Positions 16,243 through 24,391 are shown, counted from the stretch's first letter. The stretch: 64,000 nt of DNA from F23-D06 sp947167635 (GCA_947167635.1 CAMVIT010000001.1:62001-126000); one strand, 5' to 3'. The notes: generated from the sequence alone by a model not told the origin. A program made the numbers and translations.

Positions 16243-17364
16243 ATGATAGCGAGAGACATTGTTGATCAGTTGCACAAGGACTTCGGTTCTGGAAAAATAT
16301 TAGTGGTGTTAGGGCCTCGGCAGACAGGGAAAACCACGGTTTTGGATATGCTTGCAGAGGAGGCTGAAGACGTTTACCGCCTCAATTGTGACAATTACGA
16401 TGATGCCGACCTCCTGACCCACCGCACTTCCACAGAACTGAGGCAGTTGGCGGATGGACACAAACTTTTGCTGATTGATGAAGCCCAGCGGGTGGAGGAT
16501 ATCGGCATGACCCTGAAGATGCTTGCCGATTTACACTTGCCAACGCAGATTGTGGTAACTGGCTCGTCGTCGCTTGAACTCGCCAACAAGGTTAACGAGC
16601 CGGCCACAGGTCGTCTGTACGAATACAAACTGCTGCCGCTGTCAACCCACGAACTGGTGAAACAAACGGATGAAAGGGAGGAAAAAAGACTTCTGGCAAC
16701 ACGTTTGATTTATGGTTACTATCCGGAAATTGTCACACATTATTCCGATGCCAAGCGATTGTTGTCTCAAATTGCCAACAGCTATTTATTCAAGGACTTG
16801 TTGGGTTATAACGGCATCAAAAGGCCTGAACTTTTGCAAAAATTGGTGAGGGCTCTGGCACTGCAGGTGGGCAGCGAAGTGTCATACAACGAATTGAGCA
16901 ATATGCTTGGGGCGGACAGAGGCACGATAGAAGCCTATATCCGACTATTGGAGCAATGTTTTGTGGTGTTTCGGTTAGATTCATATAGCCGTAACATGCG
17001 GAGTGAAATCAAACGCGGCCGCAAGATATATTTTTACGATAACGGGATACGCAACGCTCTGATCAATAACTTTTCTCCGCCGGATTTGCGCTCGGACGTA
17101 GGCGTGTTATGGGAGAATATGATGATCTGTGAGCGTATTAAGCGCAATGCGAGGATGGGGCGGTTCGCTTTCCTCTATTTTTGGCGCACTGTGGAGCAGC
17201 AGGAAATCGACCTCATAGAGGAAGAGGAAGGTCGCCTCAGTTCGTTTGAATTCAAATGGAACGAAAGGAAACGTGCGCGTCAGTCCCTTTCTTTCGCCAG
17301 GAACTACCCGGACACGCCATTTCAATGCGTAACCCCCGCAAACTATATGGACTTTGTTTTATGA
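16243..17364 (+). CDS. AAA_14 / DUF4143 ATPase 1
   Basis: Stand-alone ATPase of 373 residues. Walker A GPRQTGKTT (24-32), Walker B LLLIDEAQ (about 75-82), sensor-like VVTGSSSLEL; these belong to the AAA_14 domain. The C-terminal DUF4143 half contains RGRKIYFYDNGIRNAL and ends in a QQEIDLIEEEEG...SFEFKW segment that resembles a PD-(D/E)XK nuclease core (D then E-x-K), which may or may not be active. Biological role of this family is not settled. It is preceded by RNA copy A and two sets of phased repeats. Distant in sequence from ATPases 2 and 3, which are close relatives of each other. Confidence 0.85.
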   Translation: MIARDIVDQLHKDFGSGKILVVLGPRQTGKTTVLDMLAEEAEDVYRLNCDNYDDADLLTHRTSTELRQLADGHKLLLIDEAQRVEDIGMTLKMLADLHLPTQIVVTGSSSLELANKVNEPATGRLYEYKLLPLSTHELVKQTDEREEKRLLATRLIYGYYPEIVTHYSDAKRLLSQIANSYLFKDLLGYNGIKRPELLQKLVRALALQVGSEVSYNELSNMLGADRGTIEAYIRLLEQCFVVFRLDSYSRNMRSEIKRGRKIYFYDNGIRNALINNFSPPDLRSDVGVLWENMMICERIKRNARMGRFAFLYFWRTVEQQEIDLIEEEEGRLSSFEFKWNERKRARQSLSFARNYPDTPFQCVTPANYMDFVL

Positions 17365-17542
17365 TTTTTTCGTTTTCTCACGCTCATATATCAAACTTTT
17401 TTTCCTAACTTCGCCGTTGTGTTCCCGAAATTGGTTCACAGAATGGAATGATTAACTTAAAATATTGAACCTAAAAGAATTAGAACCAAAAAAGAACCAA
17501 TTATAATTAAATAGCAGAAGCGTTTTCGCTTTTATCTTTGCA

Positions 17543-17635
17543 AGTTCGAAACCTGGAAAATTTCAAATGCAATGCCGAGGTGCTTGCGGTTCACAGCCGC
17601 GAGCTTTCTTTGTTTGGCATTGCGGGTTTTTCCAG
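17543..17635 (+). ncRNA. Structured RNA repeat, copy B (15-nt shorter loop)
   Basis: Starts after -7 box TATCTTTG (17533-17540), with the AAGCG/CGCTT palindrome and an AGAACCA pair at 11-bp pitch upstream. All three helices are present (CCTGGAAAA/TTTTCCAG, GCAATGCC/GGCATTGC, GCTTGCGG/CCGCGAGC). Compared with copies A, C and D it lacks 15 nt from the 5' internal loop. The homology with copy C extends upstream to about 17385 and downstream to about 17660. Region 17661-17796 is otherwise AT-rich with the next promoter. Confidence 0.6.
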
Positions 17636-17766
17636 TAGCCGTTCGTGTCCACTCTTTGGAGCTTGTTGCTCTCAAAATTATGGGGATGGCAATGTTTTCC
17701 CGTTTAATAAAATACGGGTTAGCATAAATTTCCTTGATATAAATTTGCGGGTCATAATATTTTTAT

Positions 17767-17774
17767 TATTTTTG
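17767..17774 (+). promoter_or_regulatory. -7 box of ATPase 2
   Basis: TATTTTTG, 22 nt before ATG 17797. Confidence 0.6.
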
Positions 17775-17796
17775 CAGTGTTTTTAAAACTAAAATT

Positions 17797-19131
17797 ATGG
17801 AGCGGATATTCAAAAGGAAAACGTACCGGCAGTTGCTTGAATGGAAAGCAACAGAAAATGGCCGGACTGCAATTTTGCTGGAAGGGGCGCGACGTGTGGG
17901 AAAGTCAACTATTGTAGAACAGTTCGCCAGGAAAGAATACAAGTCGTACATTCTCATAGATTTCAACAAAGTTGGCAAGAATGTTGTTGAGCTTTGGGAC
18001 GATCTCATGGATCTTGACAGGATTTTTCTTTTGTTGCAGCAGATTTTCAAAACAACACTTTACGAAAGAAACTCCGTCATCATCTTCGATGAGGTGCAGA
18101 AATGCCCTCCAGCTCGTCAAGCCATCAAATATTTAGTTCAGGATGGTCGCTATGACTATATCGAGACAGGCTCGCTGATTAGCATTCACAAGAACACAAG
18201 GAATATCAGCATACCGAGTGAGGAGGACCGCATAACCATGTATCCCATGGATTATGAAGAATTCAGATGGGCTTTGGGAGACATGGCTTCGGTGCCCTTG
18301 TTTGAACAACAATATAATAGTCGCATATCGTTGGGCGATGCCGTCGTGCGCCTGAATATGCGCGACTTCAGACTGTACATGTTGGTAGGAGGCATGCCAC
18401 AGGCTGTAAACACTTATTTGGAGACTAACAACTTGAGTCTGGTGGACAAGACTAAGCGAGGCATCATCCAGTTGTACCTTGAAGATTTCCAGAAGATTGA
18501 CGCGACAGGTAATGCGGAACGCTTGTTTAAAAATATTCCAGCACAGTTGAGTGGCAAGGTCTCCCGATACCAGCCCTATACCGTGGTGGGGCAACAATCG
18601 GCAGCCAAGATGGGAGAGCTGCTGCAGGAATTGGAACAAAGCAAGACCGCTCTTTTCTGCCACCATTGCACCGATCCCAATGTGGGCATGTCTCTGAACA
18701 AGGATTTGTCCCGCTACAAGATTTTCATGGCAGACACCGGCTTGTTTGTCACTCTCTGTTTTTGGGACAAGGGTTTTACTGAGAACGTGATTTACGACAA
18801 ACTGTTGTCGGACAAGCTTGATGCCAATTTAGGATATTTATATGAGAATGTTGTGGCACAGATGTTGGCAAGCGCGGGCAATCAATTGTTTTACTACACT
18901 TTCCCAAAAGATGAAAAACACAATTATGAAATCGACTTTTTGCTTTCAAGAGGCAACAAGTTGGTGCCCATCGAAGTGAAATCTTCCGGTTATAAAACCC
19001 ATAAATCTCTCGATGTCTTCTGCGAGAAATATTCTTCCCGTATCGGCGACCGCATACTGCTTTATACCAAAGATTATCAGAAAGATGGCCCCACTCAATG
19101 CATTCCTGTCTATTTTACTCCATTCCTGTAA
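17797..19131 (+). CDS. AAA_14 / DUF4143 ATPase 2
   Basis: ATPase of 444 residues. Walker A EGARRVGKST (29-38), Walker B VIIFDEVQ (about 88-95), ETGSLISI sensor region, LVGGMPQAV in the DUF4143 linker, and a C-terminal nuclease-like core YEIDFLLSRGNKLVPIEVKSS (D...E-x-K). It is clearly paralogous to ATPase 3 over its full length, but the last 56 codons and the following non-coding DNA are almost identical between the two genes while the rest has diverged, a sign of gene conversion or recombination. Preceded by RNA copy B; followed by RNA copy C after 190 bp. Confidence 0.87.
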   Translation: MERIFKRKTYRQLLEWKATENGRTAILLEGARRVGKSTIVEQFARKEYKSYILIDFNKVGKNVVELWDDLMDLDRIFLLLQQIFKTTLYERNSVIIFDEVQKCPPARQAIKYLVQDGRYDYIETGSLISIHKNTRNISIPSEEDRITMYPMDYEEFRWALGDMASVPLFEQQYNSRISLGDAVVRLNMRDFRLYMLVGGMPQAVNTYLETNNLSLVDKTKRGIIQLYLEDFQKIDATGNAERLFKNIPAQLSGKVSRYQPYTVVGQQSAAKMGELLQELEQSKTALFCHHCTDPNVGMSLNKDLSRYKIFMADTGLFVTLCFWDKGFTENVIYDKLLSDKLDANLGYLYENVVAQMLASAGNQLFYYTFPKDEKHNYEIDFLLSRGNKLVPIEVKSSGYKTHKSLDVFCEKYSSRIGDRILLYTKDYQKDGPTQCIPVYFTPFL

Positions 19132-19425
19132 CATTTTTGAAGAAAAAAAGGATTTCTCATTCTACACATCAAATTTTTTTTCCTAACTTTGCCGTTGTGT
19201 TCCCGAGACGGGCTCACAGAACGGAATTGTTAACTTAAATTATTGAATAAAAGAAAATTAGAACCAAAAAAGAACCATTTTGTAAATACATAGCAGAAGC
19301 GTTTTCGCTTTATCTTTGCAAGTTCGAAACCTGGAAAATTTCAAATGCAATGCCGAGAGGAAGCCGAAGATGCTTGCGGTTCACAGCCGCGAGCTTTCTT
19401 TGTTTGGCATTGCAGGTTTTTCCAG
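18964..19425 (+). repeat. 462-bp block shared by ATPase 2 and ATPase 3 tails (copy 1)
   Basis: Covers the last 56 codons of ATPase 2, its 3' gap and RNA copy C. Nearly identical to 20786-21247 at a constant offset of 1822-1823 bp, whereas the upstream coding parts differ strongly. It contains an extra -7 box TAACTTTG at 19184-19191 followed by a small CCCG/CGGG hairpin. Confidence 0.85.
19321..19425 (+). ncRNA. Structured RNA repeat, copy C
   Basis: Starts after -7 box TATCTTTG (19311-19318). Carries all three helices; the only notable change is GGCATTGCAGG in place of GGCATTGCGGG on the 3' side, outside the paired bases. The outermost AGTTCGA/TCGAACT pairing of copy D is absent. Followed by the 33-bp phased sites of ATPase 3. 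Confidence 0.6.
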
Positions 19426-19476
19426 TTACCGTTCGTGTCCACTTTTTGGAGCTGGTACAAGCTGGCACATACAATC

Positions 19477-19554
19477 TGCGGATAGCGGTATTTTCGGAAA
19501 AATAAATTTTGCGGATAGCAGCAAAATATATTTATAAAAAAATGCGGACAGCGG
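19477..19554 (+). promoter_or_regulatory. Three 12-bp direct repeats at exact 33-bp pitch before ATPase 3
   Basis: TGCGGATAGCGG (19477), TGCGGATAGCAG (19510) and TGCGGACAGCGG (19543), with AT-rich spacers. The pitch equals about three helical turns. The last copy shares its downstream flank with the ATPase 1 array (GCG..ATTGAAA). Confidence 0.6.
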
Positions 19555-19584
19555 AATTTGTTCGCGTAATTGAAAAATAATCAC

Positions 19585-19592
19585 TATCTTTG
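19585..19592 (+). promoter_or_regulatory. -7 box of ATPase 3
   Basis: TATCTTTG, 20 nt before ATG 19613; a TTTG lies at 19557-19560. Confidence 0.6.
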
Positions 19593-19612
19593 CCGCTGTA
19601 AAAATTGTTATT

Positions 19613-20953
19613 ATGTCGGAACATGTATTTAGACGTAAGACCTACCAGAAAATGCTGCAATGGAAATCTGAATCGGCTGGTAGAAGTGCATTGCTGGTTG
19701 AAGGAGCAAGGCGTGTGGGGAAGTCCACGTTGGTGAAGCATTTTGCCGAAAGGGAGTATGAATCCTATATCCTTCTGGATTTTGCGAATCTGCTTCCGGA
19801 GGTTCAGACACTGATGGAGACGAGTCTGGCTGATTTGAACCACCTGTTCATGCGGTTGCAAATCATCTATAATGTGACCTTGGTAGAGCGCAAGTCGGTC
19901 ATCATTTTCGACGAAGTGCAGCTTATGCCACTTGCACGGCAAGCTGTCAAATATCTTGTGGCAGACGGACGATATGACTACATCGAAACGGGGTCGCTGA
20001 TCAGCATTCGCAAGAATGTACAGAACATTGTGATACCAAGCGAGGAAGACAGGATACAGATGTACCCGATGGATTATGAAGAGTTTCGATGGGCTTTGGG
20101 TGACAATACAACGATGACACTGCTCAAGCAGGTGTTCATCGATAAGCAACCATTAGGCGATGCGACTCACCGGCTCTTGATGCGCGATTTCCGATTGTAT
20201 ATGCTGGTGGGAGGTATGCCACAGGCGGTGAACGAGTATCTTGAAACCAATAATCTGCAGAAGGTGGACAGTGTCAAACGGCGAATCCTGAACTTATATG
20301 CCGATGATTTGCATAAATTAGACACTTCCAATAAGTTAAGGACGTTGTTTTGGGCGATACCCTCTGAGTTGAGCAAGAACACATCGCGCTATCAGGCCAC
20401 CACTATCATAGAAAACGTGAAGCAGTATCAGATGCAGGAAATGCTGGAGCTGATGCGTGAAAGCATGATTGTGAACATTGCTTATCAATCTACCGACCCT
20501 GCCGTTGGCCTGGCTCTGACTGCAGACAGGGCACGCTATAAGTTGTTTGTGAGTGACACCGGATTGTTCGTCACTTTAGCGTTCTGGGACAAGGATTTCA
20601 CCGACAACATCATCTATCAGAAGTTATGGGCAGATAAGCTGAGCACCAACTTGGGATATATTTACGAAAATGTAATCGCACAAATGTTGCGTGCCTCTGG
20701 TCACGAATTGTATTACCATACATTCCAGAATACAAGCAACCATAACTACGAGGTTGACTTCCTTCTTTCAAAAAGTGACAAACTTGTGCCCATCGAAGTG
20801 AAATCTTCGGGTTATAAAACCCATAAATCTCTCGATGTCTTCTGCGAGAAATATTCCTCCCGTATCGGCGAGCGCATACTGCTCTATACCAAAGATTATC
20901 AGAAAGACGGCCCCACTCAATGCATTCCTGTCTATTTTACTCCATTCCTGTAA
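19613..20953 (+). CDS. AAA_14 / DUF4143 ATPase 3
   Basis: ATPase of 446 residues, same architecture as ATPase 2: Walker A EGARRVGKST (29-38), Walker B VIIFDEVQ, YIETGSLISI, YMLVGGMPQAVNEYLETNN, and the nuclease-like YEVDFLLSKSDKLVPIEVKSS. The N-terminal 390 residues differ substantially from ATPase 2, while the C-terminal 56 are the same but for one Asp/Glu change. The gene has a three-site phased operator and its own promoter. Function unknown; AAA/DUF4143 genes in tandem with shared leader RNAs suggest a multi-copy accessory system. Confidence 0.87.
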   Translation: MSEHVFRRKTYQKMLQWKSESAGRSALLVEGARRVGKSTLVKHFAEREYESYILLDFANLLPEVQTLMETSLADLNHLFMRLQIIYNVTLVERKSVIIFDEVQLMPLARQAVKYLVADGRYDYIETGSLISIRKNVQNIVIPSEEDRIQMYPMDYEEFRWALGDNTTMTLLKQVFIDKQPLGDATHRLLMRDFRLYMLVGGMPQAVNEYLETNNLQKVDSVKRRILNLYADDLHKLDTSNKLRTLFWAIPSELSKNTSRYQATTIIENVKQYQMQEMLELMRESMIVNIAYQSTDPAVGLALTADRARYKLFVSDTGLFVTLAFWDKDFTDNIIYQKLWADKLSTNLGYIYENVIAQMLRASGHELYYHTFQNTSNHNYEVDFLLSKSDKLVPIEVKSSGYKTHKSLDVFCEKYSSRIGERILLYTKDYQKDGPTQCIPVYFTPFL

Positions 20954-21247
20954 CATTTTTGAAGAAAAAAAATGATTTCTCGCTCTACACATCAAATTTT
21001 TTTCCTAACTTTGCCGTTGTGTTCCCCGGACGGGTTCACAGAACGGAATTATTAAATTAAATTATTGAATAAAAGAAAATTAGAACCTAAAAAGAACCTT
21101 TTTATAGACACATAGCAGAAGCGTTTTCGCTTTTATCTTTGCAAGTTCGAAACCTGGAAAATTTCAAATGCAATGCCGAGAGGAAGCCGAAGATGCTTGC
21201 GGTTCACAGCCGCGAGCTTTCTTTGTTTGGCATTGCGGGTTTTCCAG
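20786..21247 (+). repeat. 462-bp block shared by ATPase 2 and ATPase 3 tails (copy 2)
   Basis: Second copy of the block at 18964-19425: last 56 codons of ATPase 3, gap and most of RNA copy D. Confidence 0.85.
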
Positions 21248-21285
21248 GACCTCGAACTCAAGACAATGAAGTTCGCGGTTTTTTT
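21144..21285 (+). ncRNA. Structured RNA, copy D, the most complete, with terminator
   Basis: Begins after -7 box TATCTTTG (21134-21141). Nested hairpin: AGTTCGA (21144-21150) with TCGAACT (21252-21258); CCTGGAAAA (21153-21161) with TTTTCCAGG (21240-21248); GCAATGCC (21170-21177) with GGCATTGC (21229-21236); GCTTGCGG (21195-21202) with CCGCGAGC (21210-21217). A second option pairs CGAACT (21253-21258) with AGTTCG (21270-21275) just before seven T (21279-21285), a terminator. Upstream are AGAACCT sites at 21082 and 21093. Either a ~140-nt small RNA or an attenuator-type leader. No ATPase follows this copy; the next gene at 21415 has a separate promoter. Confidence 0.65.
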
Positions 21286-21320
21286 ATGCCCGTTTGTGAA
21301 ACCCGGAAAGGACGTGAAAA

Positions 21321-21368
21321 AGAACCTGAAAAGAACCTAACTGCGTGAGGGAAAGAGAGGTACTTTTG
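21321..21368 (+). promoter_or_regulatory. AGAACCT pair and promoter of the 21415 gene
   Basis: AGAACCT at 21321-21327 and 21332-21338 (11-bp pitch) followed by -7 box TACTTTTG at 21361-21368. Same paired site as before the RNA copies, now at a gene promoter. Confidence 0.5.
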
Positions 21369-21414
21369 CGGCGTTGAAAAAATAACGCTAATAGAAATAA
21401 TAAAAACAAAAATT

Positions 21415-21912
21415 ATGGAAAAGAACGAAAACACATTAAAAGTAAGCAAGAAACAACTCCAAGAGGCTTATTATGTTTGGATTTTTGATTTGAATTATGT
21501 TCTTTTAGAAAATCCTTGTCATGCAACCTTTGCTCTTCGTGTCCCTGGTATTCCAAATGGAAATAATCCTTGCCTCAAACTATTAGAGACTCTAAAAAAG
21601 CACCCATCAATCAATTCAGCAAAGACTTTGATGATTACAAATGATGACAACGAAGAATACATCAAAAATGTATTCAGAAGAACATCAAATACTGCAACTT
21701 CAAATATCATAATTGGTACATTCCCAATAATTAACGATATTAAGAACATGAAAGAAGAATATGAACTCTACGAGAAGTCTTTTGTTTTGTACCTTAGAAC
21801 TCGTGAGAAAATCAATGACGAGGAAACTCAGCCATTGCGCATTAATCTTGAAGTCCCTGAACAAGAACTTCAAGACTACAATCAGCTACTTTCTTCATTA
21901 ACAAACTTCTGA
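21415..21912 (+). CDS. Hypothetical protein (165 aa)
   Basis: I recognise no family. Soluble, mixed charge, no signal peptide or membrane helix. An N-terminal basic/polar stretch is followed by YYVWIFDLNYVLLENP, then NGNNPCLKLLETLKKHP and SAKTLMITNDDNEEYI. AT-rich relative to the flanking housekeeping genes, consistent with recent acquisition. It has its own promoter with an AGAACCT pair like those controlling the RNA repeats, suggesting membership in the same regulon. The short gap after the stop holds the conserved leader of the next gene. Confidence 0.65.
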   Translation: MEKNENTLKVSKKQLQEAYYVWIFDLNYVLLENPCHATFALRVPGIPNGNNPCLKLLETLKKHPSINSAKTLMITNDDNEEYIKNVFRRTSNTATSNIIIGTFPIINDIKNMKEEYELYEKSFVLYLRTREKINDEETQPLRINLEVPEQELQDYNQLLSSLTNF

Positions 21913-21945
21913 ATAATAGTTTGACAAGTCAATTATTTAACGAGA

Positions 21946-21973
21946 AAGCCGATTCGCGCGAAAGGAGGTAGGC
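21946..21973 (+). promoter_or_regulatory. Conserved AAGCCGA...GTAGGC leader, copy 1
   Basis: 28-nt element beginning AAGCCGATTCGCG and ending AGGAGGTAGGC, 21 nt before ATG 21995. It contains an AAAGGAGG that could pair with 16S rRNA. Near-identical to the element at 49220-49247 on the other strand. Confidence 0.6.
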
Positions 21974-21994
21974 GGAATAATTAATTATTTGATT

Positions 21995-23686
21995 ATGAAT
22001 AAATCTAACTTTTTATTGTTATTTGTCTTTGTGGCAAATATGCTCTTTGCACAGAACCAACAATTAAAAACGTATCATTCTTATTGTCCTGGTGGGGCAG
22101 AATTTAACGGACTGTCCTATACTGGATATGAAGATGAATTAGGAGGTGTTACAAAACATGGTCTCTTCACTGTAAAACTCAACAAAGGTACTCTTTCGTT
22201 GAATTTTAAAAACGGGATTTTGGATGGAGAAGGTAGCATCACTTCTCCCAACATAACATGCAAACTCATGTATAGTAATAATAAACTTGTAAGTGTGGAT
22301 TATGTTGAAAAAGGCACTGGCGATGAGATTCTTGTTTATAAGTATTCTATAAACGAGGAAAACAGGCTGGTAGGAGATTTCGAACTAAAACAAATATCCC
22401 ATTCCTTAAATGATAATGCTTTCATGAAAGGACAATTTGACAATTCTGGACGTGCTACAGGATGGTGGTCATTAAAAAAAGGAAAAAACAGTGATGTAAT
22501 ACAATATTATTTTGAGAATGGTTTTTGTTTGGGCTCTGATGAAAAAATAATTGAAATTAGTCGCAAATATTTAATAGACAGTATATTATCTGATAAAGAC
22601 ATACATGATCTTGGTCTATACTGCTCGACAAACACTATGACGTCTGACTTAAATACGGGTCTGAAACCTTTTCAAGATTATTTTTGTTACCATTTCAACA
22701 TTAATGGCAAGGATGCTTGTATCGATACAAAGATGCGGAACCGCTTTGATTTAAGAAATGCTTTTAAAGCAACAAATTTAGAGGGTTCACCTATTTCGTA
22801 TATGTCTGAGGAGTTATATCAAAAAATAGTCAGCACAATCTCAGGAGGAACGTCTACTTATAACATAGGATATGATGTTTTCCTGAAAAAATACTATGTA
22901 CTTAAGGCAGATAACGAGTCTCGATTATACATACCTCTTGCTTCAGAAAGTGAGTTTGAAAGTGTGGAGGCTTCTAAATGGCAATGCCCTGAAGCACATA
23001 CTGTTACCGATGTTGATGGCAATGTCTATAAAACAGTAAAAATAGGCCAACAATGCTGGATGAAAGAGAATCTGCGTACTACTAAATATGCAGATGGAAC
23101 CTCTATCCCAATGATCACAAGAAAACGTCCAGATGGCACCTCAATCTCTATTCCAAAGATAAAATATCCAAACGGCACTTCGTCTTATAAAGATGTTTTT
23201 GGCCTGTTGTATGATTGGACAACCATAATGCACAATGAATCATCAAGTAAAGACAATCCCAATCATATACAAGGAATCTGTCCCAATGGCTGGCATATTC
23301 CGAGTGTTTATGAATGGGAACAACTCTTAAACTATGTGGGAAGTCAAACCCAATATAGATGTAATCCTTCATTCAAAGAAGATATAGCCAAGTCGCTTGC
23401 ATCAACAACAAGTTGGGAAAAGGCGTTGAGCAATTGCACTGTAGGTTTTGAACAAGGTAGAAATAACGCAACAGGTTTTAGTGCATTACCAGCTGGTGGT
23501 TTTTTTGATGAAATTGAAGGATTCGGCAAAGAGTCCTATTTCTGGAGTTATATACATATACAACAGGGTTATTATACTTCGACTGATGCTTGGGCTTGTT
23601 GTAATTTAAGTTATAATAGTTATACAGTAGATAAAAGACGTTATGATCCCTCTGTCTTCCTTTCTGTCCGCTGCGTAAAAGATTAG
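21995..23686 (+). CDS. Secreted protein with C-terminal FISUMP domain
   Basis: 563 residues from ATG 21995. N-terminal signal peptide (MNKSNFLLLFVFVANMLFAQ). The first 320 residues have MORN-like beta patches (GLFTVKLNKGTLSLNFKNG, ATGWWSLKKGKN) similar in style to the secreted protein at 50039. The last ~230 residues are the Fibrobacter succinogenes major paralogous domain: VTDVDGNVYKTVKIGQQCWMKENLRTTKYADG, GICPNGWHIPSVYEWEQLL, NATGFSALPAGG, SVRCVKD, with paired Cys. Probably exported or surface-located; role unknown. Translation is preceded by the conserved leader. Confidence 0.8.
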   Translation: MNKSNFLLLFVFVANMLFAQNQQLKTYHSYCPGGAEFNGLSYTGYEDELGGVTKHGLFTVKLNKGTLSLNFKNGILDGEGSITSPNITCKLMYSNNKLVSVDYVEKGTGDEILVYKYSINEENRLVGDFELKQISHSLNDNAFMKGQFDNSGRATGWWSLKKGKNSDVIQYYFENGFCLGSDEKIIEISRKYLIDSILSDKDIHDLGLYCSTNTMTSDLNTGLKPFQDYFCYHFNINGKDACIDTKMRNRFDLRNAFKATNLEGSPISYMSEELYQKIVSTISGGTSTYNIGYDVFLKKYYVLKADNESRLYIPLASESEFESVEASKWQCPEAHTVTDVDGNVYKTVKIGQQCWMKENLRTTKYADGTSIPMITRKRPDGTSISIPKIKYPNGTSSYKDVFGLLYDWTTIMHNESSSKDNPNHIQGICPNGWHIPSVYEWEQLLNYVGSQTQYRCNPSFKEDIAKSLASTTSWEKALSNCTVGFEQGRNNATGFSALPAGGFFDEIEGFGKESYFWSYIHIQQGYYTSTDAWACCNLSYNSYTVDKRRYDPSVFLSVRCVKD

Positions 23687-23715
23687 ACAAAAACACAATA
23701 CCAACTTATAAGAAC

Positions 23716-23742
23716 AAGCCGAAAATCCATATCAGAGTAGGC
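23716..23742 (+). promoter_or_regulatory. Conserved AAGCCGA...GTAGGC leader, copy 2
   Basis: 27-nt element beginning AAGCCGAAAATCC and ending CAGAGTAGGC, 22 nt before ATG 23765. Confidence 0.6.
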
Positions 23743-23764
23743 GATTATAAATAAAATTGAAAAT

Positions 23765-24358
23765 ATGAAAAATCAAGAAAAATGGGGCTTTCTAAGAGAG
23801 CATTCCAGCAAAACAACAGGCAAGGATAGTTTTACAGGGCTTCACAGAACCGGGTTGGATGAATATCTGAAAGAACTGTTTCCAAAAGAAGAATGGGTTC
23901 ACGACAAGGTATTCGGGAAAAGATCGGATGGAGTCAACCATAGAATCCGCCCTGATTATCTTTGTGAAAAACTGAAAATAATTGTTGAATTTGATGGAAT
24001 AGATCATTATAGAAAACCATCTCAAATCCTAAAAGACCAAAAAAACACAGAGATATATCAGAAAAATGGCTTTAAAGTGGTGCGCATCCCTTATTTTGTT
24101 CAACTAACTAATGAAGTGGTTGAAATCCTATTTGGAATTAAACACAAAAACAATTTGTTCAACCCGAACGTACCCTCTTTAAGTTCGAAAGGAAGTCACT
24201 CTCCTGCATATTTGTGTCCTGCTGGATTGAAAAGAATGGCAAAAGAGTACAAAATGTTTCCTCAACAATACAAGATTAATGTTGATTCCTTGAAGAAGGA
24301 AAACCAGCCATTCTTGACCGGTGTGGACTTGTTGGAAGCAGAATACAATAAGGTATAG
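23765..24358 (+). CDS. DUF559/Vsr-like PD-(D/E)XK nuclease-like protein
   Basis: 197 residues. The segment RIRPDYLCEKLKIIVEFDG, then HYRKPSQILKDQKNTEIYQKNGFKVVRIPYF, reproduces the pattern of DUF559/Vsr-type endonuclease folds: a catalytic-type D in RPDYL, E-x-D in VEFDG, and a later strand KVVRIP. The C-terminal third (GLKRMAKEYKMFPQQYKINVDSLKKE) is not recognised. Could be a restriction-related or repair nuclease acting alone, or a degenerate relative. No methyltransferase is adjacent. AT-rich, inside the accessory island, with the conserved leader in front. Confidence 0.6.
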   Translation: MKNQEKWGFLREHSSKTTGKDSFTGLHRTGLDEYLKELFPKEEWVHDKVFGKRSDGVNHRIRPDYLCEKLKIIVEFDGIDHYRKPSQILKDQKNTEIYQKNGFKVVRIPYFVQLTNEVVEILFGIKHKNNLFNPNVPSLSSKGSHSPAYLCPAGLKRMAKEYKMFPQQYKINVDSLKKENQPFLTGVDLLEAEYNKV

Positions 24359-24391
24359 TGTAGCTTTTGTTGCATTCAACCTTGATGGCGG

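Noticed and set aside
15842..21285. CRISPR array or retron
   Set aside because: Repeats are ~1.5-2 kb apart with genes between them; there are no spacers, no cas genes and no reverse transcriptase.
17538..21348. Short open frames reading MQVRNLENFKCNAE... inside RNA copies B-D
   Set aside because: Their only start is a TTG inside the -7 box, upstream of the likely transcript start; the changes fit RNA pairing better than protein conservation. The 15-nt indel is in frame, so a tiny peptide cannot be fully excluded.
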